From: Charina bottae
Lineage: Eukaryota; Chordata; Lepidosauria; Squamata; Charinaidae
Assembly (NCBI GenBank): GCA_023362775.1
Contig: JALMGJ010000016.1
Coordinates: 1,940,501 to 2,004,500, forward strand
Reading direction: 5' to 3'
Length of the DNA: 64,000 nucleotides
Position numbers and translations under genes: made by a program. Shown here piece after piece: positions 1 to 11,486 of this stretch. The first letter of the stretch is position 1; every line of letters begins with the position of its first letter. The notes beneath the pieces are model-generated. The model had not been told where the DNA came from, searched no databases, and worked only from the letters and a program-made list of their open reading frames with translations.

Positions 1-1194
1 TAGAAGATCTGAAAAGAGACAGTTGATGAAGAAAAGTTATGCTTATGGATCTAATCTTCTAAAAGTCAAACATTACACTCTAAAGGGCTAACCATGATAA
101 TACACAAAGCATGGCCAAAGATTAAAGAGTCATACTTTTAAATGTTTTAATTTTTTTTAAAAGTGACTTTAACCAACCCAATAAATGGATCATCAAACAG
201 GGCCAGCCAAAAACTTTATTTGTATGAATTTTTAATTAATGTTTAATTAAATCCATATATTACATGGGCTTTTATGCAATTTTATGATAAATTATTTAAT
301 TCTGAAGTTAGGATTTAGACAGATGTTAAATCAAAGACATGAGTGATTAAATGCATTTTAATAGATTTTCCACTATGACTTTCTTCGTTATATACAAATG
401 AATTCCAGTGTTCATATAAGTGTGGGATTGAGGGCTACATGTCTTTAAGAAAGAAGACCTTGTTCTAGCTTCAGACTTTGATTTCCTTGCAAGCCATCAT
501 GCTGTGGTTAACGTGCCTGAAACAAAAGCTTATTTGCAAAGTAGAACAGACTTAATTATTCAGATTAACTTTATAAAATAAACCATTGAAAATGGCAAAG
601 CTACATGTCATGCTATCTTTCCTAAATGATCCTGGCGTCCTTGCTGCTTAGTTTATGGAAGATCATTATCCCCATCCCACCCACAGGAAGATTATCAGCT
701 TGCTTTATTAATGGGGAATATTTGCTACAGATTTCAGACAGACAACTCTGTAAGGTAGAGAGCGTCTCTCTACTCCATAACTAGCAGGATTTCTAGCAAG
801 CAAAAAATAGGAGGAAACTTATTTCAAAATACAGAGGGCAATGGACAAATATTCTGCAGATTCCCAGGGGTTAGGTGATTCGGGAGAATCAGTCCTCTAA
901 CTCTATCTGCTCAATATCTCTTAACTCTAGCTGCATTCCCTCAGAATGGGCAATTTACTTCCTTTTCTAAACCCTTCACATTTATTCTATTTATTCAATC
1001 CATTATATAAATGTATTTTTTTTTGGGGGGGGGGCTATCACCCTTTCAAACTTGTGTTTGCTTGTACCTATCTTTTATGTTGCATCTCCCCACCCCCAAG
1101 ACTAGCTATAATTCCCATCAGTGGACATTATAAATAAATAAATTTATATGACTCCCTACTATATGACATCATATCGCCACATGGATTTTATATT
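1..1194. other. unassigned AT-rich sequence
   Basis: I see no gene, RNA or recognisable repeat here. A short poly-T/poly-G run lies near 1018-1033. The short reading frames show no domain and have no neighbours that support coding. Confidence 0.6.
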
Positions 1195-1344
1195 TATATT
1201 CATATGTATTTAACTGTATTATTATAACTGATTTTATACTGTACGTTTTTAACTGTTGATTTAATTGATTTTATCGTAGACCGCCCAGAGTCCCCCATCG
1301 GGGAGATGAGTGGTGATAGACATTTGAACAATAAATAAATAAAT
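1195..1344 (+). repeat. L2-like LINE 3' end (tail fragment)
   Basis: The fragment carries the same 3'-terminal signature that recurs, mostly inverted, through the window: 'ccgcccagagtcccc' followed by 'ggggagatgagtggtgat', then an ATAAATAAAT tail at about 1330-1344. The self-complementary CCCC/GGGG pair forms a short hairpin before the tail. Here it is on the plus strand and lacks coding sequence, so it is a 5'-truncated copy. Compare the longer copies at 11487-12482 and 21827-22408. Confidence 0.6.
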
Positions 1345-2060
1345 TATAACAAGACCACAGCAGGTAGGAAGTGACACAAAGCTCACTGTCTTTATGCTAA
1401 TGTAGTCTTCTTATTACATTTTATATTGGCCTTGTTCTTTCCAGAAACCCCATTGGAATGCTACTCTAGACCTACACAAGCATGATGAATATGAAAGGCT
1501 CACCACAGGAGTGTTCCTCTAATGTTAGCTTTCCTGCAGATCCCATGAATGCTCTGATAATATTGGCTTCCCTCTAGGCTTTTGCGCATTCAGTGTGAAT
1601 GTTTGCAGGAAAGAAACTGTTATAATGCAAGGTCCTTGCTCATGAGGATGGCAACATGCAGGTGGTAGGTGTGCAGGTTTTCCTCTCCTGGAGATGTTGG
1701 CACTTTGAGTGGCATCAGTAATGTGCAGGAAACAGGGCTTGTCATTCCAAGGTCATTCACAAGTGGGGGGGGAAATGGCATTTAGAGATTTTGGCTGATC
1801 AGACAGAGCTTCAGTGCTGTCAACCATTAACATAAGCAATGACAAATACAGGTTGCTTTTTTAAAAAATGAAAAAGATGTGCACTGCTGCTGCTGCCACC
1901 AAGGATCAGGGAAGACCTTATCATTTCAAAAAAAGTTCAGTGGGCTTTTAAGCATGAAACTCCTCCTTTATTTTTACCATCCGGGAATGTCATGGCAGAA
2001 AGTGGGTGAGAGGGCCTTTTGATTCAGCATTAGATTTACATATTCATTACTCTGTAGTAA
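1345..2060. other. unassigned sequence
   Basis: No recognisable gene or repeat. A CTG/CTGC-rich stretch near 1886-1898 is too short to matter. Confidence 0.55.
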
Positions 2061-2306
2061 TTTATTTGTTTATTTATTTTCTATCCTGCCTTTTTTATTT
2101 TTATAAATAACTCAAGGCGGCGAACATACTAAATAGTCCTTCCTCCTCCTATTTTCCCCACAACAACCACCCTGTGAGATGAGTTGGGCTGAGAGAGAGT
2201 AACTGGCCCAAGGCCACCCAGCTGGCTTTCATGCCTAAGGCGGGACTAGAACTCACAGGCTCCTGGTTTCTAGCCCAGAACCTTAACCACTAGACCAAAC
2301 TGGCTC
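2061..2306 (-). mobile_element. Sauria-type SINE
   Basis: Read on the minus strand this is a tRNA-like head ('gccagtttggtctagtgg' type), the segment around 'gtgagttctagtcccgcc', the 'gctgggtggccttgggcc' segment, and a tail with 'cgccttgagttatttataaaaat' character ending in ATAAATAAAT at 2061-2080. This is the layout of Sauria SINEs of squamates, which use an RTE/Bov-B type LINE for mobilisation. It is full length or nearly so. I could not find a clean target-site duplication, so it is probably old. Confidence 0.8.
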
Positions 2307-4451
2307 TATTTTAGTACACATCTCTTTCCAGAATTACCTTTATCATAGACAATTCAGTTGACTAAACTGCTTTTAAATTTTGGTTTGAGTCTTTATGTCT
2401 GACAAAGAATCCCAGTACTATTCAGAGGCCTGTATTTTTCTTTAAATCAGCAATATGTTTTACTGTACTGATTGTTTAATTGGGTACTGATTGTACCCAA
2501 TTTAATCAATTTAATTTGTTATGCTTTATCTCTTTCTCATTTGAGATTTATATAAATAATAAATATTGCATAATTTAAACTGATTTAATTAATTTAACCT
2601 TGATTCAATTAAAAAAATTACAAAAACAGCTATCATATATTTGGCATATTTGAAATGTGAAGTTTAGCAGTTCCCTTGTTAATTTTTCCTTGTTTTCATG
2701 TATACATAATTTGCCTCCACACATTTCTATGCCACACATTTCAAGGGGTAAAAGTGTTTCATTGGGGTTATTTTTAATTCTCCTCCCTTCCTCTAAAGAG
2801 GTCAGGAAAGTATTCATTCATTTACTTACTGTACATACTCCCTTAAAAAATTAAATTAAACAATACAAAATAAAAGAGAAAGAAACAATAACAAAAAGGA
2901 AGAAAAAAGAAAAGAAAGAAAAAAATCAATACTTTTCTGTGCTATCAGATGAATAGTATTTTGTTTTGTTTATACAAATCATTGCAAATAATTTTTAAAC
3001 AGTGAGGTAAACCTGGACCACACAGAATTGTACTGTCCAATCTTCCCTCCCCATCAACATAAAGCCAAAATTACTCATTGTCATTGGTTATTTTGTACCC
3101 AGGATTGATTATCAATCAATCAATCAATCAACCAAGAAGTTCTCCAATGAAACACTGCACACGAAAAATGATGGTCTCCCCTTATATGTTGGGGTGTGTG
3201 TGTTATTTTACTTATTAACAACTATTCACAGTAGAAAAGTGCTCTTGTTACCTATGTGTCTAACTAATACAATTCTAGTTCCTACCAAACTAACTTATAT
3301 TTCTAGCCAACTTAGACTATTTAACTGTACCTATTCATATCTGATACATGTAAGAGATGAACTACGCTATCACTATTCCTATATAACTATAACTAACACT
3401 ATCAGATACTACAACCTCTGCCACTCCAATTAGCGCAAGGTTCCTTTAAGAGGGCAGCTTTCTCACTTGCCCCTCTTCAGACTTCAGCTTTTGCTTATCT
3501 GTTTCTTCAGACCTTCCATGTCTCTTTGGGAAAACAAACTTCTCTTGGTTGCTGCTTGTTTCTGCTCTGGCTGCCAGCTGCAAACTCCAACAATACACCA
3601 GCTTTATTTACATGTTCTGTTCTCTCCCTCACCGCCTCCTCCTCACTCTCTCCTCTCTCCTGCTCCCAGCTGTTCTTAACAAAGCCCTTTTTAACAAACT
3701 CATTGCCATCCTTACGCTGAGGAATGTTTGAAGTAGAGGGGGAGGAAGATGAACACAGGTGCCTGCACTCTGCTGCATGTCAGAATTCTCATGGGAAAGC
3801 AGTTGCAAATTGTGTTCCTTCACAGGCTGATATGATGTTTTGTCTACAGTTTCTAACCGTGTAGATTAGAGATGCCTACTATATACTAGTAGGGGGGGGG
3901 GGGGGGTGAGAAGCATGCTTGCTAGATGCAACACTGCCACCTACTGGCAGGTCATACTCTGTGCTCAGAGTCTCCAGATCTGTAACCTGGCCAATCACGG
4001 TTGGTTCAGGGGGGTATATCAATTTGTGCTGTAAATGAGCTCTTTTGCTCTTGACTCTGCTTGTCTGGTAGCCATTACCAAGTGTTTTTCTTTTGCTCTC
4101 GACAAAAGACTTTGAAGTGTAGCCAACTGGCAAACTCTTAGCCAGGTTTGTGCTCCTTGAGTCTTGTATTCAATATAAGCAAGAAAAAGGAGAATATTTG
4201 CTTTTAAGCTGTTTCTGTTGTTGTTTCCTTCAAGAAACACTTGTGCTGTATCGTATGTATACCTGCTTATCTACAGTAAAGATTTATAGCCATAGAAAGC
4301 TGTACTCTGCTGTTTGTTTACTCTTGCCTCCTCCCTTCCAAACACCATACCGACACTGCAAGCCTATCCTTCCACACTCATACTTTATTAATTGTCATGT
4401 TTTCTTTACTTTGTTTTTGGTATCTTTATTCTGGTGTAACTTTTAAAAAAA
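2307..4451. other. unassigned sequence with A-rich and homopolymer tracts
   Basis: An A-rich stretch lies at about 2840-2930, a CAAT microsatellite at about 3112-3131, and a G run at about 3891-3906. Two blocks (about 3430-3720, inverted, and about 3855-4385) have LTR-like signals: an AATAAA on the minus strand near 3602-3608, and a CCAAT box near 3990 followed by a TATA-like 'gtatatc' near 4013. I could not find matching ends, so I do not call LTRs. Confidence 0.4.
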
Positions 4452-4644
4452 GGGGTGTGGTGGCTCAGCAGGTAAGACGCCAGGCTTGTCGATTGGAAGA
4501 TCACAAGTTCGGAGGTTTGAATCCCTAGTCCCATGTGACAGAGTGAGCTCCCGCACTAGCCCCAGCTCTTGCCAACCTAGTAATTCGAAAGCATGAAAAT
4601 GCAAGTAGATTAATAGGTGCCACTTCGGTGGGTAGGTAACAGCA
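4452..4644 (+). mobile_element. tRNA-derived SINE, 5' part (split by gypsy element)
   Basis: The head 'ggggtgtggtggctcagc' and the pol III B-box-like 'ggtttgaatccc' match the copies at 43499-43836 (plus) and 20853-21181 (minus). The element runs to 'ggtaacagca', where a Ty3/gypsy insertion interrupts it; it resumes at 7054. Flanking 'taactttaaaa'-like sequence precedes the head (4437-4448) and follows the tail (from 7201), consistent with a short target duplication. Confidence 0.85.
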
Positions 4645-5001
4645 TGTCAGGGTTCATGTCTATGAATCCTGCCATTAGCATTAACCATGGCATAGTGCTT
4701 GCATAGTAGTTAGGAGGGGGGATGGCAGTTGAGTGTTATGTCTCCTGCTGGAAGCTAGAGACAGCTCGGCCAAGGTCACGCACCTGCAACGGAGTGGAGA
4801 TGGGACCGTTTGCTTCATGAGATCATCGTTGGTGAATTGGCGCGCAAGGGGGATGGTTAAGAGGGCATAGTTTGGCGGGAATCAGCATTCAAGTCTTTAG
4901 GAGTGCTTCAATGAACATGTATCCTTAATAAAGCTTTATCTGCATTTCAATGAATTGCATGGAGAGGTGTTTATTGGGACATTGTTGTTGAAATCATCAC
5001 A
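4645..5001 (+). repeat. 5' LTR of gypsy element
   Basis: It begins TGT and ends ACA. A polyadenylation signal AATAAA lies at 4927-4932, 282 bases into the LTR. No clear TATA box is visible. It is 357 bp, the same length as the 3' copy. Confidence 0.88.
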
Positions 5002-5105
5002 GAAATACTTGAATCTACAATTCAGTCGGTTTATCCTGAGGTTACAAGTGGTAACTCCATTTAGTGCCTCCTGAGTGAGAATCGGCTCGTCCAAGCAATT
5101 TCAGC

Positions 5106-6521
5106 ATGGAAGAATCTATGGAATGTTTCCAGGCGGGGGAAGAGGAGCAACCAGGCACTTCTTCAGGTTTGGAAGCGATTTCCAAGGAAGGGAAAAGTGC
5201 GGCTGCTGAACCCGAAGCGGCCAAGAAAAAAGCCTCCAAGAAGGGGTCTCGACGGAGTGGAGTTGAGGCTGCCGAACTAGCCATGGCACGCACCCCCAGA
5301 GTGGGAGCGGAATGGTCCGTGGGAATTGGAGGCGGCATCCAGGCTGGGATGGGAAAACGCACGGCTAAACCCAGAGTGACCCAGTCCCAGAGGATGGCTT
5401 CACTGGAAGCGAAGACTGCACGTATTGATTTTGAAATGGAGACTATTAGTCACCAAATACAAACCCTTATTCAATCCGTGCAGCAACTGGCCCTGGCTCT
5501 GAAGCAGGAAGGGATCCCAGGGGTGGATTTACAACCTAGATTTATGACCACGGCAGCAGAGAGCGGCACGTCCAGTGGGGAGGAGGAAGAGGAATTCTCC
5601 GGACCTGAGATGGAGGTGCCTCAACTGGCCGTAAGTGGATTACAAAGGGGCCAACCTGGGGTGTTCGCGTTGAACAAATTGAAAACGAGATTTGATGGGG
5701 ACCCAGGGAAATTGGCTTGCTTTATGACCCATGTCAGGGGTTTGATGGAGGAGTTTGAAGATTCTTTCTTAATGGAAGAGGTCAAAGTAAGGTATGTCTC
5801 AAGTTTCTTAGAAGGAGAGGCTGCTTTATGGCTGGTGGCGTTGCATGACTCCCACTCTCCAGATTTATTGACTTTTAATGGTTTTATGCTAGCCTTGCGA
5901 CGCTGGTTTGAAGATACCCTCTCTAAACTGTCAGCTAAGGTGCAACTGCAGCAGTTAAGCCAAGGGAACCAATCTGTTGCCGAATATGCAATGGAGTTTA
6001 AAAAGCTTATAGGAATGGTCCCAACCTCTCCCGAAGCTTTTCAGGTGGAATATTTCCAGATGGGGCTGAAACCAGAGATTTTAGAGATGGCAGCAGGACG
6101 AGGTGACCCTGACACCCTGGAAGAATGGATTCAATTAGCTGGCAGGGCTGAGAGCACCCAATTAAGACTGAGATCGTACAGGATGCTGCTTAGCTCGGGG
6201 AAAACCCCTTTGGGACAGCCACCGGCGAAGAAGCTGGCTAGAGCCAATGCTTGGGAAGAGGAAAAAGAACGCAGAGCAAAAAGGGGCTTGTGTTTCAAAT
6301 GTGGCAAAGAGGGGCATCGCATTAGTAACTGCCCTCAGAAACCCTCTGCAGTAAAAGCAAAGCCAGACAGCCAGTTTTCCAAACCATCTAAGCTACAACC
6401 ACGCAAGGGGACAGCTCATGCTTTGGATGAAAGCAAGACGCGGGAATTGGTTGGGGGAGAGAACGACTCCTCAGAAGAAGAATTCATGCAGCCGGTGGAA
6501 AACGAGCGAGGTCTGGCTTGA
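5106..6521 (+). CDS. Ty3/gypsy Gag polyprotein
   Basis: Gag forms the particle that packages the element RNA in the cytoplasm. The 471-residue frame is intact, with ATG at 5106 just after the leader. Residues about 1-75 are charged and low in complexity; residues about 95-135 look like a coiled coil (heptad-like MASLEAK ... QIQTLIQSVQQ). Residues about 195-355 resemble the capsid region of vertebrate sushi-type gypsy Gag (ALWLVALHD, LRRWFED, VAEYAMEFKKL, FQMGLKPEI). A CX2CX4HX4C zinc knuckle lies at C396, C399, H404, C409, and binds RNA in this family. An acidic serine-rich tail follows. The frame closes with TGA and no pol follows, so it must depend on another element for reverse transcription and integration. 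PEG10/RTL-type domesticated Gags are relatives, but the flanking LTRs show that this is a mobile copy. Confidence 0.9.
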   Translation: MEESMECFQAGEEEQPGTSSGLEAISKEGKSAAAEPEAAKKKASKKGSRRSGVEAAELAMARTPRVGAEWSVGIGGGIQAGMGKRTAKPRVTQSQRMASLEAKTARIDFEMETISHQIQTLIQSVQQLALALKQEGIPGVDLQPRFMTTAAESGTSSGEEEEEFSGPEMEVPQLAVSGLQRGQPGVFALNKLKTRFDGDPGKLACFMTHVRGLMEEFEDSFLMEEVKVRYVSSFLEGEAALWLVALHDSHSPDLLTFNGFMLALRRWFEDTLSKLSAKVQLQQLSQGNQSVAEYAMEFKKLIGMVPTSPEAFQVEYFQMGLKPEILEMAAGRGDPDTLEEWIQLAGRAESTQLRLRSYRMLLSSGKTPLGQPPAKKLARANAWEEEKERRAKRGLCFKCGKEGHRISNCPQKPSAVKAKPDSQFSKPSKLQPRKGTAHALDESKTRELVGGENDSSEEEFMQPVENERGLA

Positions 6522-6696
6522 AGTGCGCCGGGGGCCAGGCCTTTACAGATCGGCGCTCCGATCTGCTGATCTCAGTGCCTCCCATTGTCTTGCAGCCTGA
6601 AGATTTCTGGAATTGTTCCATATGCCTTTATGTATACTTATACTTTTTCACCTTTCTGGTTCTTTGCATACTACTCTTTCTTTTGGAGGGTCGGCA
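6522..6696 (+). other. residual 3' internal region of gypsy element
   Basis: These 175 bases replace the expected pol. The stretch after gag is GC-rich, then becomes T-rich before the LTR. The purine-rich 'ttggagggtcggca' immediately before the 3' LTR is the likely polypurine tract. It looks like the product of one large internal deletion. Confidence 0.6.
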
Positions 6697-7053
6697 TGTC
6701 AGGGTTCATGTCTATGAATCCTGCCATTAGCATTAACCATGGCATAGTGCTTGCATAGTAGTTAGGAGGGGGGATGGCAGTTGAGTGTTATGTCTCCTGC
6801 TAGAAGCTAGAGACAGCTCGGCCAAGGTCACGCACCTGCAACGGAGTGGAGATGGGACCGTTTGCTTCATGAGATCATCGTTGGTGAATTGGCGCGCAAG
6901 GGGGATGGTTAAGAGGGCATAGTTTGGCGGGAATCAGCATTCAAGTCTTTAGGAGTGCTTCAATGAACATGTATCCTTAATAAAGCTTTATCTGCATTTC
7001 AATGAATTGCATGGAGAGGTGTTTATTGGGACATTGTTGTTGAAATCATCACA
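6697..7053 (+). repeat. 3' LTR of gypsy element
   Basis: A 357-bp copy of the 5' LTR with a single visible difference (A at 6802). AATAAA is at 6979-6984. The SINE resumes directly after it. Confidence 0.88.
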
Positions 7054-7200
7054 GAGCATTCTGCATGCATCATGCCGGCCACATGACCATGGAAGTGTCT
7101 TCGGACAATGCTGGCTCTTCGGCTAACAAACAGAGATGAGCACCGCCCCCTAGAGTCAGACACGACTGCACAAATTTGCAGGGGAAACCTTTACCTTTAC
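7054..7200 (+). mobile_element. tRNA-derived SINE, 3' part
   Basis: This continues the SINE from 4644: 'gcattctgcatgcatcatgc', then 'agagtcagacacgactgc' and a CTTTAC repeat tail. The 'gagtc-gacacgactg' block resembles the 3' end of RTE/Bov-B LINEs, suggesting which machinery moved it (inference). Confidence 0.82.
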
Positions 7201-7388
7201 CTAACTTTAAAAGAAGGGTAAAAGCTTAAGCAAAAAATAATGAAATACTGATTGGATTTAAAAAAACAACAACATAAAGCCAAAATTTTTTGTTGAGTCA
7301 CCTTTCAGAATCTGGTACAAATACATCTTTCCATGACACTGGATTACTTTCTATTTTCTGCATAAGCAGCAATAGCAGTCCAGCCCCA

Positions 7389-7391
7389 ATA

Positions 7392-7432
<41 letters not shown>

Positions 7433-7644
7433 TTTTATCTCACCTTTTTTATATATAACTCAAGGCAGTGAACATACCTAATACTCCTGCCTCCTATTTT
7501 CTGCACAACAACAACCCTCTGGGTTAGGCTGAGAGAGAGTGCCTGGCCCAAAGTCACCCAGCCGACTTTCATGCTTAAGGCAGGCCTAGAACTCACAGTT
7601 CTGGTTTCTAGGCCAGCACCTTAATTACTGCACCAAATTGGCTC
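7389..7644 (-). mobile_element. Sauria-type SINE with ATT microsatellite tail
   Basis: On the minus strand the head 'gagccaatttggtgcag' is followed by the usual body and tail. The tail has expanded into an ATT trinucleotide run at about 7391-7431. The copy is diverged compared with 36525-36763. Confidence 0.78.
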
Positions 7645-10402
7645 TATAGCCAAAGTTCTTGATAAACAGACTAATTCCAAACTTCTGGAGTAGCATTTAA
7701 TAAAACATCAGCATCCGTAACACATTATTTCCTTGAAAGCACCTGGAATTTCTGATCATCTACCTCTGCTTTATTCTGAAGGTATCTTTGTGAAGTCAGT
7801 CTAGTCAACATTAGTTAGGGAACCTCAGAGCTCAGAGTGGTTAGCATAGAGAAGTATAGATCAGCCTGACCATTGCAGTATGGAATTTACTAAATCAACT
7901 ATTCCATTTACAAATTTCTGCAATGTCTGCTTTTTTTAAAAAAAATGATAAAACATTCCCACTTCTGTCTATACATAGTTTTCCTTAATGTGCACAATTT
8001 CCACTATTAGACTTGTGGTGGGATGGGAGTGTTACAGAGTTTTTCAACCAAGAATTGGATTGCAAAATTCAGAAACATGTAGAACTCAAAGAATAACTGC
8101 ATTGCAATTCACGTAGTCATCCAGGAACTGTGAGATTGATTTGATAAAAAATGTGGGTTGAATAAGAAAGCCACAATTTTAATTTAATTTAAAGTGTCCC
8201 TGAGAACTGTATCTGTATAATATCACTCTGCAGTAATTTATTTTATAAGGAATTATGAGCTTAAATTGAACTAAGATATTTTATTAGTCCGAAGAATTTT
8301 CAGAATTCTTTCTTACACGTACTTTCCATGTTTTTCACAATGGACCCCATTTGTCTGAAAGAGTGATAAAAATGCTAAGAATAATTACAGCAAGACTGTG
8401 AAAGATTTAGCCCATTCATCAACAGGGAGCTGTATAATACTTCATTTCCGAAGCAAAGGCAAGACAGAGATATATTGCCCTTGTTATCAAACTTCAGATA
8501 AAGTTTACATTCCTTGAAAAAGATGGTGAGGGGATTGTACACATACACTGGGAGCACACATCACACAAAGTTATAAAGTAGTTTGTCTGATTTTGGCTTC
8601 ACATAATTTGTTAAACTAGCTACTAACGTCCCTAAAATGCTGGTGAAAAAACATGGCTTCATGTAGTGTATGAATCCTATCCTAGTTGGTAATAGTTGCT
8701 AATAGTACTCCTCTGTGGAAGAACAGCCATCACTTTGTGTTCTAAATTTACCCATCAGAGCAGAAGGTAAGTGTATGATTTATTGGTTGATTGGTTGATT
8801 TATTGCTATATTTATATACCACATAACCCAATACATCTAGGCAATTTTCTTTATCTTGATTTTTTCCCTACTATTTCCTCCCATTGTATTTGACTGGAGA
8901 GAAAATAAACATGCCAACTCAAGAGGTGGCATATGTTTTTATCTTTTCCAGAAAGATTGACAAAGGAATGAATGGCTTGTCATTCAATGGATCCAAAGCC
9001 TCCTCAAATTCCCTCCAACATAACCCAGCATGGTTTATCCTACATCACTACAGACAACAATGTAAGAACAGTGATAACAACCAAACTTTGTACCATTATT
9101 ACAAAGTAGTCTTTAACAATGAAGTTCCTTCTCCATGTGCTGAGAGGATGATCTGATAGAAGAAAGAGAGTTTTACAAGATCTACTTAGGAGCCAGGGAT
9201 ACCTCCTTAAACCTGGTTTCTGCCATTTCTACCACAGACTGATTTATATATAAATCCACCATTGTACAACATGTATTACCATTTCTCTAACTATACTCGG
9301 TGTATTCCATCTTCAGTACATCCACTATTTGTTAACATGGAAGTTGTAAATGAATAAGCTGCCAAATTTCATAATTTAGTCTTCAAAGTAACAAATATTA
9401 TGCATGACAGTTTTATTAAGTTTAACAATAGTACCAAGTAAAGACCTTTTATAAATATTCTCACCTCATCACTTTGTTTAGAATCAGAGATTTATTACAA
9501 TTGAACATGAATTCACATTATAAAGTGTATGCTAATATATCTGAATGCTGGAACAAACTTACTTTTTTTATCTCGTCAATCTAAATTCTATATGATATTT
9601 TGTCACATAGTATAAAGTAGGCTTCTGTAGGATTGGACAGGAAAAAAATGCAGGGTATTTCCAGTATGTTTACCACTGAAATATACTGAGAAATTTACAG
9701 ACAGCATTATTTCTCAAATGCTGTGAATGATTTAAAGCAAATTTGAGGTTTCTCATCTGAAGTATAAGGAAAAATGATGAGGAAGAAGAGGAAGTTGAGA
9801 AATTCCAGAGTGAAATCCTAACACAGAAGAAAGAAGTACAAATTACTCATCATATCCTTTTGCAAATCAACAATGAAACAAAAATAAACAATTTGACAAA
9901 TTCCAAAGACCCCCAGCCTTTATGACTGAATCAGTATAATTTAGTAATGTATTTGAAATAGAAGTGAAGGGAATTTTCTCATGAATTTTGTGGAGAAAAA
10001 AATATTACATCTCTCTCTGTGTTTGTGTTTGTGGGTATGTGACATTTTCTGAAAGAACGAAAAGACAGTGAAGAATTTTCTTTGAAATTAGCAATGTTAC
10101 AAACAGTGGAAAGTCTGCTGTGTCTTTTACCACTTTGCTTCACTCTTGGAAGTGAGGAGAACATGGTCATTCTTGTGTTGATCTTTCGTCAGAGTAAAGT
10201 ACCATCTCAAAGCTTGAACATTTATTCCACGTTCTGCTTATTAAAACATTGTAGCTGTACTAAAAGCATGTATTAGTCCTCTTCATCAAAACCTTTATTT
10301 CTGATATGAAACTATCCATTGGTAAAATCTGATTTCCTTTCTTTAAAAAAAAAAGGGGGGCTTGTCAAAAGTTAGATGAAACAGGAAGGGCTTGCTGTGT
10401 AT
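7645..10402. other. unassigned sequence
   Basis: No gene or clear repeat over 2.7 kb. A weak trace of a SINE/LINE tail (ATTGGTTGATTGG, then 'tttatataccac') lies near 8778-8822. Short frames at 8884-9156 and 10082-10276 have no domain content. Confidence 0.55.
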
Positions 10403-10410
10403 ATCTAGAC

Positions 10411-10672
10411 CAGGGGTGGGGAACCTTTTTTCTGCCAAGGGCCATTTGGATATTTATAACCGGGGACCGGGGGGACGGGGATTCTGGGATTTCCACGGGC
10501 CAGGGGCCAGAGTTTGCGGGCGTGAGCCAATCACAAGCACTGGGGGGCGGAGTTTGCGGGCATGAGCCAATCACGTGAAAGGGGTGGAGTTTCCGGGCAG
10601 GAGCCCTGGGGGCCTTAGGCGGGAGCCCCGCAGGCCTTATACAACCCGCAGGCCTGACATTTCCTACCCCTG
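10411..10672. mobile_element. hAT (Buster-type) miniature element
   Basis: The termini are CAGGGGTGGGGAA ... TTTCCTACCCCTG, near-perfect inverted repeats. The flanking octamers are atctagac (10403-10410) and atgtagac (10673-10680), a 7/8 match with TA at the centre. The interior is GC-rich with repeats of 'gagccaatcac' and 'gagtttgcgggc'. It encodes no transposase. The element at 40009-40193 is the same family in the opposite orientation. Confidence 0.88.
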
Positions 10673-10680
10673 ATGTAGAC

Positions 10681-11486
10681 CAAGGGAATGCCAACATCAG
10701 GGGCTCAGGGGCTGAGACTTTTCAGTGATGGGTCCTTTTCTCTCTAGCATTCACCCAGAGATAAGGATGGTCCTTATTAATATTTCAGATGGCTGTGCAG
10801 ACCTGGCATTCTCTATGAAGGGAGAATGGACGACTGACCACCCTCCTGAAATGGAGAAATGGGGAAGAGTGGAGTGTGTGTGTGTGTGTGTGTTTGGAGG
10901 GGGTTATTGTATGCTTTTATCTTTCATAACTGAATTGAGGTTCATAAGCTGCTCAGAGTTGACAGATAGGAGTAACATAGAAGCCTGTGCAATTAATAAA
11001 TAAACAGGCAAGTAATAAAATAAATGGAATGGATGATGGGGGTTCATTCCATTTACTGTTTCTTAAACCAAAGAAAATGTTGCAGATCCTCTTTTTGAGA
11101 TCCTGTGGTATTGTGCGATATATTCCCAGAGCCCACAGTACTAAAGGCAGAGATGTCAGTTATGTCAATAACCAACAACAGCTCAGCTTCAAGGTCATGA
11201 AGTACAGGGCAAAGCATCAGATGAAATACAGAGAAGGAGGAAAGGCAATAGTTTAACAGCAGTGGCTGTAAGAGTGAACTGTACTCTTGTGCTGCCACAG
11301 GGCAATTAACTGATTAACAGGGCTTCTAGTTTGCAGTAAAAATTCTTGTCTGACCATATTTTATCAAGTGTCTGAGAGACTTCAGCCACATCTAAGCCTT
11401 GCTGCATGTCTGGCAGGAATTAAACAATGTAATTCCAGAATCCAGGTAACATCTCTTCTCAAGAGAAATTCCTCTATCTCACCTTT
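10681..11486. other. unassigned sequence
   Basis: Contains a short TG microsatellite at about 10875-10892. No gene or interspersed repeat recognised. Confidence 0.5.

Larger units (their letters stand above)
4645..7053 (+). mobile_element. non-autonomous Ty3/gypsy element, gag only
   Basis: The element has two 357-bp LTRs that I compare base by base and find to differ at one position (G at 4750, A at 6802). Between them lie a 104-bp leader, one intact gag frame (5106-6521) and 175 bp of non-coding sequence. Protease, reverse transcriptase, RNase H and integrase are absent. It sits in a tRNA-derived SINE with 'cagca' before and 'gagca' after, a 4-5 bp duplication. The near-identical LTRs and open gag show a recent insertion. 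This structure matches the gag-only terminal-repeat class, which needs pol supplied in trans. I see no standard primer-binding site directly after the 5' LTR. Confidence 0.88.

Noticed and set aside
5042..5362. 106-residue minus-strand frame
   Set aside because: Shadow of gag on the opposite strand.
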